Part shown: positions 16,313-24,984 of the stretch, piece after piece
Position numbering within the stretch: the first letter of the stretch is position 1
How the letters are laid out: each line of letters opens with the position of its first letter
Assembly: GCA_029243025.1 (NCBI GenBank)
Contig: JAQWSU010000055.1
Coordinates: 62,001-126,000, forward strand
DNA: 64,000 nucleotides
Source of the DNA: Pirellulaceae bacterium
GTDB taxonomy: Bacteria; Planctomycetota; Planctomycetia; Pirellulales; Pirellulaceae
Direction of reading: 5' to 3'
Notes under the pieces: model-generated
Told to the model about the DNA's origin: nothing
The model's input: the letters and a program-made list of their open reading frames with translations, nothing else
Databases searched by the model: none
Program-made: the position numbers and the translations under genes

Positions 16313-16390
16313 GCTAGGAAATAGTGGGAGTGATGGTTACTTGGCGCGTTAGTCTATTGAAAAAATATTTTGGAGAGCCGAATTGCGACG

Positions 16391-17572
16391 TTACCAGCGA
16401 CTCGGGATTTCGACAATTTCTAGGTTGCGAAAGGAAAGGTCTGTGGTCGGGTCATGGCCTTGGATCATGATCGTGCCGGCCTCGGTGCGCAAACCGCGTC
16501 GTGGATTAGGGTCGGCTTTGCGGGTATCGGTCCAATCGGTGACTTGGAAACCGTTGACCCAGACTGAAATGTGGGGGCCATCCGCGAAAATTGTTTTGTT
16601 AAACCATTCGAAGTCATTGGGGACGACTTTTCTTGCGTTGACTCGTCGGAAGATTCCGCCGGTCCCACAGTCAACAGGCTTGGTGCGATCATCCTCTTTG
16701 AAACCGTTTTGGATTTGGCTTTCATAGCCATCCATTGTCGAGCCGGGTAGACAGCGGAAAAAGATTCCCGAATTAAGTTGTTCGCCGTTTGAGTAGCAGC
16801 TCAGTTGTAGAATGAAGTCACCGAAGCTGTCGTTTGTTTCGAGTTGGCCTCGCCCGTTCTTCACATTCAGCCAGCCTTTTTCCGTGACGGTGAATTCGCT
16901 TTTCATCTCGGGATAGGTTTTCCATCCTGCGAGGTCGACGCCGTTGAAGATTGGGTTCAGGCCGAGCGGTTTTAGTTTTACATTTCGAAACTCGACTTTT
17001 CCTGCGTTATGTTGCAAGCCGATAAATCCCTTGCCCAGTTTTTTGGAGTCGGTGTAATCCAGGATTTGTTTGCCGTCGAGTTTCACGACAATCTGTCGTC
17101 CCTGAGCTGTGACTTCGAAGGTATGCCATTCGTTGGCCGCTGCGCTGGTGTCCGATACTTTCTCCCGTCCCACCAGGCTGCCGGTCGGGAAGGGGTTGTC
17201 GGGCGGAGCGATATTGAGTTCGTAGCAATCTCGATCGACCTGAGACGGTTGGGGGGATGTTCGAAGGAAGATACCGCTGTTGGTTCCTTCGGCTGCCCGA
17301 AAGTCGACCTGAAGCAAGTAATCGCTAAATTGAGTCGTTGTACGCAATAGGCAAACGTCGCCCGAAGTGGCCAGGATCCGCCCGTTGTCCACACGGAAAT
17401 CGGCGTCGCCAGCCGGACGCCAGCCGAAGAGGCTTTCTCCGTCAAACAACAGCAGCCAGCCTTCAGCGATTTCCGCTTCTGTAAGACTGTTTTCGGCAGC
17501 ACGTGCCGGAACAGAAGCGATTGAGCCGAAAATCAGTAAGGTAGCGAGGATTCGCTGCATGGGTTGCGTCAT
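16391..17572 (-). CDS. Exported protein with two DUF1080 (3-keto-disaccharide hydrolase-like) domains (393 aa)
   Basis: Signal peptide (MTQPMQRILATLLIFGSIAS...ARA) followed by two DUF1080/concanavalin-like domains, about residues 38-207 and 208-390. Each starts with the family pattern: GWLLLFDGESLFGWRPAG in the first, NPIFNGVDLAGWKTYPE in the second. Others are SGIFLRTSPQ / SGIFFRCLPG, EWHTFEVTAQGRQIVVKLDG and WFNKTIFADGPHISVWVNG. Members are abundant in planctomycetes; some are 3-keto-glycoside hydrolases that act on oxidised sugars in the periplasm, while most are untested. The start ATG at 17572 fits the signal peptide. Downstream of a short gene (17636) in the same direction, 63 bases apart, so possibly in one transcript. 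Confidence 0.92.
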   Translation of the reverse strand: MTQPMQRILATLLIFGSIASVPARAAENSLTEAEIAEGWLLLFDGESLFGWRPAGDADFRVDNGRILATSGDVCLLRTTTQFSDYLLQVDFRAAEGTNSGIFLRTSPQPSQVDRDCYELNIAPPDNPFPTGSLVGREKVSDTSAAANEWHTFEVTAQGRQIVVKLDGKQILDYTDSKKLGKGFIGLQHNAGKVEFRNVKLKPLGLNPIFNGVDLAGWKTYPEMKSEFTVTEKGWLNVKNGRGQLETNDSFGDFILQLSCYSNGEQLNSGIFFRCLPGSTMDGYESQIQNGFKEDDRTKPVDCGTGGIFRRVNARKVVPNDFEWFNKTIFADGPHISVWVNGFQVTDWTDTRKADPNPRRGLRTEAGTIMIQGHDPTTDLSFRNLEIVEIPSRW

Positions 17573-17635
17573 GATTGGGTTCCTTGATCAAAAGCCGCAT
17601 GGCGAGTCTGTTAGCGATGTTTTCCACGCCACAGA

Positions 17636-18055
17636 TTACTGGAGCCGAAGGGTCGCCGTGAAGAGGTCGAGCAGACCTGGGCAGCTTTTCTGCGAACTAA
17701 GCCGAAAACAAAGCTCTAATTCGTTTGTTATCTGCAGTTGGCCGAGAATGTCGAAATCCACGTTGGCCGCCAGATTGAGCTCCGTCTGGTTCAGCCGGCT
17801 ATGTTCGGGCTGGATTTCCGATGCGATGATGAGTCGAACTTGGCTCTGCGGGGTGAGGCCGCTTGGCCGTTGGAAACGTCGTCTGAAGAGGATCGGTCCC
17901 TGGTAGCAATCGCCTAGCCAATTTCGGAGGCCATCCAATTCACGGTAGTGAATGGTTACATGGGACGCGTCTTCTGCGGACGAAGGGGGGACGTTTTCGC
18001 TTGGCCGGACACATTGCCAAGGCCCCTGCAGGCGTATCTGGTGAGGCTGTTCCAT
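17636..18055 (-). CDS. Small cytoplasmic jelly-roll-like protein (139 aa)
   Basis: Not firmly recognised. Starting at the ATG at 18055 the protein begins MEQPHQIRLQGPWQCVRP and contains YQGPILFRRRFQRPSGLTPQ, then QVRLIIASEI, ending in LFTATLRLQ. This order (RLxGPW, FRRxFxxPxxL, strand-turn-strand) resembles the N-terminal sugar-binding jelly roll of GH2 enzymes and short planctomycete proteins that consist of it alone. No catalytic residues. The frame is open further upstream but overlaps the pseudopilin gene's 3' end, so that part is excluded. It lies between the pseudopilin gene (90 bases upstream) and the DUF1080 gene. Confidence 0.6.
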   Translation of the reverse strand: MEQPHQIRLQGPWQCVRPSENVPPSSAEDASHVTIHYRELDGLRNWLGDCYQGPILFRRRFQRPSGLTPQSQVRLIIASEIQPEHSRLNQTELNLAANVDFDILGQLQITNELELCFRLSSQKSCPGLLDLFTATLRLQ

Positions 18056-18144
18056 GCTGATTGCGGCTCGTACGCTTCGTGCGTCCTTCGTCCTTATGCC
18101 AGGGAATCCTGGATCGATGTCAGGAAGACGGCCGTTTAGCCGAT

Positions 18145-19596
18145 CTATTCTGGCAGAAATTCGCCAACAACACTTGCCTGTCGTACTTGGCCGGAGCTGA
18201 ATTCCTGGCAGCGAATCAAAACTTCGACGCCACGAAGGGGAATTGGATATGGAGCCGACGTGTCCCGCTCGGTGGCTCCATCGACGATCCCATCTCCATC
18301 GTCGTCTAAACCGTTGGTGCCAATGTCCAAGCCGCCAAATTGTGGGACGCCATCCGTCTCGTATTTGGTCGACCAACTGCAATAGACGCGTGGGGCGAGC
18401 GGATTGAAGGTTCCGTTTAAAGAGCTCAAGCCTGACCGAGGATGCGGCAAGCCGGAAAAATGAGACACGGGAGGTTGAGAGTTAGGTTTTGGAAGATATC
18501 CGAGATCAACATAGGCACCAAGTCCGGCCTGCTGACCGGAACCGTTCGTCGTGTAAAATCCAGGGTCAGTCGCCGATACGACGTAGGGCGATGTTGGAGT
18601 CGGCTTGATGAGCGGTGATGAGCGGTCGAACACTCGGATGTCAAATGCCAACGCATCAGCCATGACGAGGTCTCGCCGATCGAGTGCTGGAATGAGCCAA
18701 TCACGATTGACGGAAAAGGGGAAATTTCCTGGTCCCATGGTGTTTAAATTGGTCGGCCAGTGTGCGAATCGATTTTCACGGTTGGTTAAATCTTGCAGCG
18801 AATTGGCAACGAAACCGCTGGTCGACGGTCGGACGGACAGATCGTTAAGTGCGAGGAATTTATGATAGTCAGTGCCAGCGCTGGCAAGCTGTTGGCGGAC
18901 GGCCGGGACATGATTCAAATCCGGGCGAATCAGAAGTACCCTGCGGTGAATGGCCAATCCGGTCGCGCCGGCTGTTGATGAAGCACCCATCGCCGGTTGC
19001 ATGGGCTGAATCCACCAGACGACCTCCGCCAAAGGCGACTCATAGATCTGACCGCCAATCTGGCCCGTGAATGGTTTGCCTGTGCTCCTCAGAGTTGCCA
19101 TGAACATGTCATCCGTGTCACCCAACACGTTGGCTACCCGGTTGAGGAACTCTGGACTCGTGACTTCCGTATCTCGCGGGGGTTGCCCATTTTCAACCCG
19201 CACTGCGAACGGGTCGGCCTGGGGGTCGGCCGTGTTAACGATACTGTCTCCGTCGATATCGCGGTCAGAACGGACGCCCTCAATAATTTCGAGATAACCC
19301 GCACCCGACGCCGGATCGATGGGTGGAAGGGTCCGAACGGTCACCCGATTAAGATCATTTTGCAGTTGAGCTGACACATTTCTCAACTGTCCAGAAAGTT
19401 CCAGAATGGTACGACTCTCGGTGACGTTCCCTCCGAGTACCTCGAAAACTCGTACCACAGCCAGCACAACTAACAGCGTCAGTGCGACGGAGACAAGAAT
19501 TTCAACCAGAGTGACGCCGGTCCGGCGTACCCGGCGGCGGGGAAATCGGTGATCGCTGGCAGCCGCAAGCTGCAAATGAAGTTTCGGCAAGGCCAC
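18145..19596 (-). CDS. Type II secretion/type IV pseudopilin-like protein (483 aa)
   Basis: A large prepilin-like protein. Near the N-terminus the class III signal is clear: basic RRRVRRTG followed by VTLVEILVSVALTLLVVLA, with Gly at -1 and Glu at +5, so prepilin peptidase would cleave after that Gly and methylate the next residue. The membrane helix leads into a coiled segment (ELSGQLRNVSAQLQNDLNRV) as in GspJ/PulJ pseudopilins. The periplasmic domain is long for a pseudopilin and has two Asp-rich loops (DRDIDGDSIVN, DDDGDGIVDG) that may bind calcium. I prefer the GTG at 19596, preceded by GGGAG, over the GTG at 19620. No other pilin genes are adjacent. Confidence 0.85.
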   Translation of the reverse strand: MALPKLHLQLAAASDHRFPRRRVRRTGVTLVEILVSVALTLLVVLAVVRVFEVLGGNVTESRTILELSGQLRNVSAQLQNDLNRVTVRTLPPIDPASGAGYLEIIEGVRSDRDIDGDSIVNTADPQADPFAVRVENGQPPRDTEVTSPEFLNRVANVLGDTDDMFMATLRSTGKPFTGQIGGQIYESPLAEVVWWIQPMQPAMGASSTAGATGLAIHRRVLLIRPDLNHVPAVRQQLASAGTDYHKFLALNDLSVRPSTSGFVANSLQDLTNRENRFAHWPTNLNTMGPGNFPFSVNRDWLIPALDRRDLVMADALAFDIRVFDRSSPLIKPTPTSPYVVSATDPGFYTTNGSGQQAGLGAYVDLGYLPKPNSQPPVSHFSGLPHPRSGLSSLNGTFNPLAPRVYCSWSTKYETDGVPQFGGLDIGTNGLDDDGDGIVDGATERDTSAPYPIPLRGVEVLIRCQEFSSGQVRQASVVGEFLPE

Positions 19597-20009
19597 TTCA
19601 CTACTCCCTCTTCCGTACACGAATGGTCGGCGGTTCTGAACTGGCCCCCATGAGTGTGAGTGGCAGCGGGCCTGTTCCCTCCCAAACTGCCCTCACTCTT
19701 CAATTCGAACTTGAGCCCCCACGTTTGTCAAGCAAGAATGCGAGCCAAGAGTCGATTGTGGCAACCTGATCTGGCGGTTGTTCAAGTTTGACCACCGTAA
19801 ACGTAAGTTGTCGCTATCGGTCACTTTCCGTAAACTTAGCTAGATTGGATGAATTCCCGCCAGGAAAGCGATTTCAACCGCGTTCTGATGGTTGGTGTGC
19901 CTGACAGTGAGTTTCTTGTCAGGTTGGGAGAAAGATGCCTGAGGGGTGTGCGACAGGCAGGTCGTCAATTTTGGTTCCTCTAGACTGCAGAGAAATTGGA
20001 AACAAATCT
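19597..20009. other. 413-bp divergent intergenic region
   Basis: Separates the pseudopilin gene from the ExbB/D cluster and must contain promoters for both. The motif cgtaaac occurs twice (about 19796 and 19830) in direct orientation, spaced by roughly 34 bases, and could be a regulator site. No clear -35/-10 pair is visible, and no gene. Confidence 0.5.
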
Positions 20010-23000
20010 ATGTTGTTTTCCGGCTTTCGTAATTTGACTCGTCGTTTCTTACCTCTGATCGTGATCGGGGTGGCCGCCTTGGCGATCCCTATCAGCTTCG
20101 CGCAGGAGACCTCAAAAGCTCCGAACGATGCGAAGGTTTCATCGCCCGCTGCGGTAGCCGCTTTTGCAGCGGCCGCAAATTTCCAGAACAACCAAGCTTA
20201 CGATTTGGCGGCAGAATCGTGGCAAAGATTTCTCAACGACCACAAAGATGACCCTAGAGTGATTGAAGCCACCTACAACCTCGCTATTTGTCGGATGCAA
20301 CTCAAGCAGTTGAAACAGGCACGAGAGCTGTTGCAAAAGGTTGTCAATTCGGCAGCAGAATTTGATCGACGGGAGGAAGCTGCCCTCAATCTGGGATGGA
20401 CCATCTATTCGCTGGCGCTCGACAACAAACCTGAGTTGTTTCCGGAAGCCGATCAGGCATTTACCAAATTGCTGGAGGATTTTCCGCAGGGTGGAAAACG
20501 GGATCAGGCCTTGTTCTTTCGCGGCGAGTCGCTGTACCTCCAAGAAAAACGAGAGGCAGCAGAAAAAACTTATCGACAACTGGTTGATCAGTTTCCCGAT
20601 TCGCCGCTGAGGGCGGATGCTCAGTATGCTCTGGGAGTGACTCTTGAAGAAATGGGACGTTTTGCAGACGCGGGCTCGGTCTACGATAAGTTCTTGGACG
20701 ATTTTGCTGAAAATAGTTTGATCAACGAGGTCAAATTGCGAAAAGCAGAGACTGTCTTACGAGCTGGGGACCTTGCCGATGCGGAACAGCGGTTCGCGGC
20801 GCTCTCAAAACTGCCCAATTTTGGCTCGGCCGATCACGCCCTATACCGTCAAGCTTTTGCGGTCGCTCGTCAGGAGCGATTCGAAGCGGCAGCAAAAATT
20901 TTTGCGAGATTGATCCAAGACTTTCCCGACTCGAATTATGTGCAAGACAGTACGATTGCGGCGGCCCGTTCCTACTTTCGAGCCGAACAGCTGGACTTGG
21001 CATCGAAGTGGTTTGTGCGGGTGCGGGAGGTCAAAGGGGCATATGCTGTCGAAGCGGCTCACTGGTTGGCTCGCGTCTATCTAAAGCAAGGCCAGCCAGC
21101 GGTTGCCCTGCAGGTGGTTACGGAGACGCTGCCCCAGGCGAAGGGAGACGCTTTCGAGCTGAATTTATTAATGGATCAGGCGGATGCGTTGTATGAAATT
21201 GAATCCCGCCGGGCCGAAGCGGTGGACCTATACGCCAAATTGGCTGACGAACACCCCGAGAGCGACCTTGCGCCTCAATCACTCTACAATGCTGCCTACG
21301 GCTCGATGGCATTGAAAGACTATGCAAACGGATTGAAGTTAGCCGAGCAATTTTCCAAAGCTTATCCCAGTAACCATCTGTTGCCCGATGTGAAAAACGT
21401 GGTCGCCGAGTGTCACTTGCAACTGGGTGACAATGATGCAGCGGCGCGTGTTTTTGCCGATTTGGCCGCAAACTCAGCTGAGCGTAAGGAGGCATCGCAG
21501 TGGAAGATTCGCGAAGCCTTAGCACTCTTCGCTCAAAAAAAATATTCTGAATCGCTTGATCGCATCGAGGCGAAACTGCCCGCAATGACCGACCCGGCTG
21601 AGCGGGCCGAGGCTTACTATCTGGCGGGCATGAATCATTTTTCACTCAGTCATTTTGCTGCGGCAGAAACAGCATTCCAGAAATCGTTGGAGATCCAATC
21701 GGATTGGCGTCAGGCAGATGAAACGCTGCTCAACTTGTCCCGAGCTCAGCGTAAACAAAAAAAGTTGGATGAAGCGCGCGAAACGGTCAGCCACTTAATT
21801 GAAGAATTTCCCAAAAGTCCGTTGCTCGATCAGGCTCATTTTCGTTTAGCCGAATACGCTTACGCGGTGCAAGACTTTGAGACCGCTGATCGAGAGTATG
21901 CATTCGTGTTGGAACATTATCCTGAATCCATTTACGCTCCCTATGCGCAGTATGGTCGAGGGTGGTCGAGCCTCCGTGCCGGAAAGCTTGACGTGGCCGA
22001 AAGCTGTTTGTCGGCCGTGATCGACGGATTTCCCACCCATGCTCTGTTGCCGCAAGCGATCTATGCTCGTGGAATGGCGCGGCAACAAGCGGGTGATTTT
22101 GAACAATCGCTGGCTGATATCAAAAAGTATCTTGAACTCGGACCTGAGGACGCAAAACGCTCTGATGCACTCTACTTGCAGGGGCTCTGCTTGGCAGGGC
22201 AAAAACAATACGAGGCCGCCGCAAATAGCTTTCGCGCGATTCTTAGTGACGATTTGGATTACGAAGGGGCTGACAAAGTGCTCTATGAATTGGCTTGGGC
22301 ACTCAAATCACAAAATAAGTCGGATGAATCGGTGGAATCATTCGCTCAACTCGGACAACAGTTTCCTGACAGTCGTTTGGCTGCCGAAAGCTTTTATCAT
22401 GTTGGCGAGGACGCTTACGGTCGCGAAGAGTACGATCAAGCTGCGGAAGTCTACGATCGCTCACGCAGTCGGCTCCAAGGGAATCAAAAATTGGGCGAAA
22501 AAGTGCGGTACAAATTAGGTTGGTCACATTATCAACTCAACGATTTTGAACAAGCACTTGCCGCGTTTGTCGAGCAAGCGGAAAAGCATCCTCAGGGAAG
22601 CTTACTGGGGGATGCATTGTTTATGCAGGGTGAGTGCCATTTTCGCGGCGAAGATCATCAGCAAGCGTTGACCGATTACGCCGCGGCTGTAGCACAAACG
22701 TTGTCCAGTGATGCGATCAAGACTTTGGCTCATTTGCACGCTGGGCAGTCTGCCGGGCAGCTCGGCAAATGGAAAGAAAGTTTAGGCTGGCTGGAAAGAA
22801 TCGCTACCGACCAAACCGATTCGCCCTACCTTCCTCAAATTCAATACGAGATGGCGGTTGCACAACAAAATCTGGGAAACGAGGCAGTCGCTCTGCAACT
22901 GTTTAAGAAAGTGGTTGATCGTTCCAGGGGCGAGATCAAGGCGCGGGCTGGATTCATGATGGGAGAGCTGTATTATGCCAAAAAAGAATATCTCAATGCG

Positions 23001-23252
23001 ATTCGAGAATTCCGCAAAGTGATGTTTGGCTTTGACCAAAACGCCGATGGAAAAGTTCGCCAATGGCAGGCAAAGGCAGGCTTTGAAGCCGGGCAGTGTG
23101 CGGGCCTGGTCGCCGCTCAGGAAGATAAGCCGACCGAGCGTCAGCGATTTATTGATTTGGCACAAAAATTCTTTGAGTATGTCGTGGCACAACATCCGCA
23201 GTCGAAAGAAGCATCGGCGGCCGCAAATCAGTTGAAAAAGTACGCCGGGTGA
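20010..23252 (+). CDS. Giant exported TPR protein of the ExbB/ExbD cluster (1080 aa)
   Basis: A periplasmic solenoid. The N-terminus MLFSGFRNLTRRFLPLIVIG to FAQ is a signal peptide. The rest is a long series of about 25 TPR/BamD/YbgF-like helix pairs, many of the form DxALFFRGESLYLQEKREAAE, ADAQYALGVTLEEMGRFADA, AYYLAGMNHFSLSHFAAAE and GDALFMQGECHFRGEDHQQA, often preceded by FPDS or YPES turns as in YbgF/CpoB. It likely scaffolds envelope complexes. The ExbB and ExbD genes follow in the same direction (209-base gap), mirroring the Tol-Pal order of motor genes beside a TPR protein. The ATG at 20010 is chosen for the signal peptide; an in-frame ATG at 19935 with GGGAG close by is an alternative. 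Confidence 0.9.
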   Translation: MLFSGFRNLTRRFLPLIVIGVAALAIPISFAQETSKAPNDAKVSSPAAVAAFAAAANFQNNQAYDLAAESWQRFLNDHKDDPRVIEATYNLAICRMQLKQLKQARELLQKVVNSAAEFDRREEAALNLGWTIYSLALDNKPELFPEADQAFTKLLEDFPQGGKRDQALFFRGESLYLQEKREAAEKTYRQLVDQFPDSPLRADAQYALGVTLEEMGRFADAGSVYDKFLDDFAENSLINEVKLRKAETVLRAGDLADAEQRFAALSKLPNFGSADHALYRQAFAVARQERFEAAAKIFARLIQDFPDSNYVQDSTIAAARSYFRAEQLDLASKWFVRVREVKGAYAVEAAHWLARVYLKQGQPAVALQVVTETLPQAKGDAFELNLLMDQADALYEIESRRAEAVDLYAKLADEHPESDLAPQSLYNAAYGSMALKDYANGLKLAEQFSKAYPSNHLLPDVKNVVAECHLQLGDNDAAARVFADLAANSAERKEASQWKIREALALFAQKKYSESLDRIEAKLPAMTDPAERAEAYYLAGMNHFSLSHFAAAETAFQKSLEIQSDWRQADETLLNLSRAQRKQKKLDEARETVSHLIEEFPKSPLLDQAHFRLAEYAYAVQDFETADREYAFVLEHYPESIYAPYAQYGRGWSSLRAGKLDVAESCLSAVIDGFPTHALLPQAIYARGMARQQAGDFEQSLADIKKYLELGPEDAKRSDALYLQGLCLAGQKQYEAAANSFRAILSDDLDYEGADKVLYELAWALKSQNKSDESVESFAQLGQQFPDSRLAAESFYHVGEDAYGREEYDQAAEVYDRSRSRLQGNQKLGEKVRYKLGWSHYQLNDFEQALAAFVEQAEKHPQGSLLGDALFMQGECHFRGEDHQQALTDYAAAVAQTLSSDAIKTLAHLHAGQSAGQLGKWKESLGWLERIATDQTDSPYLPQIQYEMAVAQQNLGNEAVALQLFKKVVDRSRGEIKARAGFMMGELYYAKKEYLNAIREFRKVMFGFDQNADGKVRQWQAKAGFEAGQCAGLVAAQEDKPTERQRFIDLAQKFFEYVVAQHPQSKEASAAANQLKKYAG

Positions 23253-23461
23253 CGAATTCGCGACCCGCCAGGGGGTGAGGTCGAATTGGCAGCATTACTC
23301 CTGCGAGCAGACGCTTGTCGGTAAACGTGCTAAAGCGGGGTGGCTTTGAGGGCAATTCGCTTGGCAAATTCGGTGCCCGCGCAGAAAATGAACGCGTAAC
23401 TTGATAGGATGACCCAGTCACTCACCGGTGATCTCCTCCGCGTTGGTCATAATGCAAACAC

Positions 23462-24379
23462 ATGCTCACTGATTTATCAAAAGAATCCCAGATTGGTTTC
23501 CGGCTGCTGCTCGCGCTGTCGCTGGTTTTCGTTTGTTGGGCCATTCCGCCGCTGGCGGCGCAAGATGGCCCCTCGGCGGAACAGGTGATTGACGAGGCGA
23601 TGGCGTTGGCGAACGTCGATCAGCCGGTTGTCGAAACGCCGGCCCCGATTGAGCGTCTGAATCTGCTCACCCTGGTGATGAAGGGTGGGCTGTTGATGAT
23701 TCCGATTGGAGTGATGTCCGTTCTTGTCGTGATGCTGGTTGTTGAACGAGCGATTGCTTTGCGACGCGAAAAAGTGATGCCGATTGGCTTGGTGGAAGGG
23801 CTCGGCCGGATGGGGGCGGTTCCGGGAGTACTCGACCCACGTCAGGCGTATCGCCTCTGCCAACAATATCCGTCTGCGACCGCGACGGTGATCCGATCCA
23901 TGTTGCTCAAGACTGGACGTCCGCAGTCGGAGGTTGAGCATGCGGTGGCAGAATCCAGCGAACGCGAAGCAGGGCGACTGTACGCGCATGTGCGTTGGTT
24001 AAATCTAATTGCAGCCATCGCGCCCTTGATGGGATTGTTCGGCACGGTTTGGGGGATGATTCGAGCTTTTTTTGACACGACTCAGTTGGCTGCCGGCCAA
24101 AATAAAGCGGATTTTCTGGCTCAAGGGATTTACGTGGCGCTGGTGACGACCTTGGGAGGCCTGGCCGTAGCCATCCCCGCGGCCATTTTCTCACATTATT
24201 TTGAAGGTCGTATCCAAAGCTTGTTTCATCAAATCGATGAAATGTTGTTTAACCTCTTGCCGCAAGTCGAACGTTTTGAAGGACGGATGCGCGTGACGCC
24301 TCATTCTTTAGAGGCAACCGAAGAAAACGCCGTCCCACCTGATGCGGCAGATCGAGTGGACCCAGCGAATATCGGTTAA
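23462..24379 (+). CDS. MotA/TolQ/ExbB proton channel family protein (305 aa)
   Basis: The motor stator subunit that, with ExbD, uses the proton gradient across the inner membrane. There is an N-terminal signal peptide (about residues 1-33) before a periplasmic segment, then membrane helices at about 75-95, 178-200 and 222-245. The family core is clear: RWLNLIAAIAPLMGLFGTVW followed by GMIRAFF, and QGIYVALVTTLGGLAVAIPA. The N-terminal extension with a cleavable signal is typical of the ExbB subtype found with periplasmic TPR or biopolymer transport clusters. The stop at 24377-24379 is 57 bases before the ExbD start. The ATG at 23462 has a poor ribosome binding site. Confidence 0.93.
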   Translation: MLTDLSKESQIGFRLLLALSLVFVCWAIPPLAAQDGPSAEQVIDEAMALANVDQPVVETPAPIERLNLLTLVMKGGLLMIPIGVMSVLVVMLVVERAIALRREKVMPIGLVEGLGRMGAVPGVLDPRQAYRLCQQYPSATATVIRSMLLKTGRPQSEVEHAVAESSEREAGRLYAHVRWLNLIAAIAPLMGLFGTVWGMIRAFFDTTQLAAGQNKADFLAQGIYVALVTTLGGLAVAIPAAIFSHYFEGRIQSLFHQIDEMLFNLLPQVERFEGRMRVTPHSLEATEENAVPPDAADRVDPANIG

Positions 24380-24435
24380 ATCAAAAACTGCCGGTTGAGG
24401 TTGCGAATCAATCGGGAAATGACGAAAGTGAAGCG

Positions 24436-24852
24436 GTGGCAGTAAAGATTCCCAAGAGCACGGTGTTGCAGTCGCTCAGCATGACGCCGTTGATTGATGT
24501 CGTGTTCTTGTTGCTGATTTTTTTTCTGGTTGCCACGCGGTTCGCTGAAGAAGAACGTTCGATGGAAGTCAATTTGCCGACGGCCAGCGAATCTAAACCG
24601 ATTACGATGAAGCCCAAAGACATCGAGTTGAATATCGATCAGGAAGGCCAGTACTTCCTCGGGGGCGGACAATCGCTGACATTGGAACAAATGGAATTGG
24701 CGCTTGGCCGACTTGCGGTCAACAATCCATTAACCCAAACGGTGGTTATCCGAGCCGATCGTAGCTGTAGTTGGGATCGGGTGGCTCAAGCAATGAACGC
24801 TTGTCATCGGGCCGGTTTGCAAGATGTCAAAACTTCAATCTCAGGACAATAA
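24436..24852 (+). CDS. ExbD/TolR family biopolymer transport protein (138 aa)
   Basis: The partner of the ExbB-like protein. One membrane helix near the N-terminus contains the proton-carrying Asp: MTPLIDVVFLLLIFFLVAT with D21 in the standard position. The periplasmic domain (about 45-138) has the family strand patterns LPTASESKP, IELNIDQEGQYFLGG and TVVIRADRSCSWDRVAQAMN, ending in GLQDVKTSI. The start is a GTG at 24436; no ATG or other GTG/TTG is available upstream in frame. It follows the ExbB gene closely and is surely cotranscribed. Confidence 0.93.
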   Translation: MAVKIPKSTVLQSLSMTPLIDVVFLLLIFFLVATRFAEEERSMEVNLPTASESKPITMKPKDIELNIDQEGQYFLGGGQSLTLEQMELALGRLAVNNPLTQTVVIRADRSCSWDRVAQAMNACHRAGLQDVKTSISGQ

Positions 24853-24984
24853 ATCTTGAGACAAGGATCGACGACCAAATTGCAGCAGTGAGATTCGCAG
24901 TGAGATGATGAGGTGCCAAGGCGGTGCCTGCAGAGAATTAGAGGGTGTCTTTTCCGTAAATCGAAAGCATTGACCTAAGCCCTT

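Larger units (their letters stand above)
15690..16390. other. 701-bp region without a gene; two strong hairpins
   Basis: No supported coding frame (a 102-codon plus-strand frame at 15849-16157 has no features). It contains a 9-bp inverted repeat at 15863-15884 (gtttgtgaa/ttcacaaac), a long hairpin at 16183-16230 and another at 16289-16312. The end near 15690 must hold the CBS gene promoter. Confidence 0.55.

Noticed and set aside
19764-19774. acctgatctgg, identical to part of the TPP riboswitch consensus
   Set aside because: The flanking consensus (GGGGUGCC and CUGAGA upstream, AUAAUACCAGC downstream) is absent, and the genes nearby have no link to thiamine.
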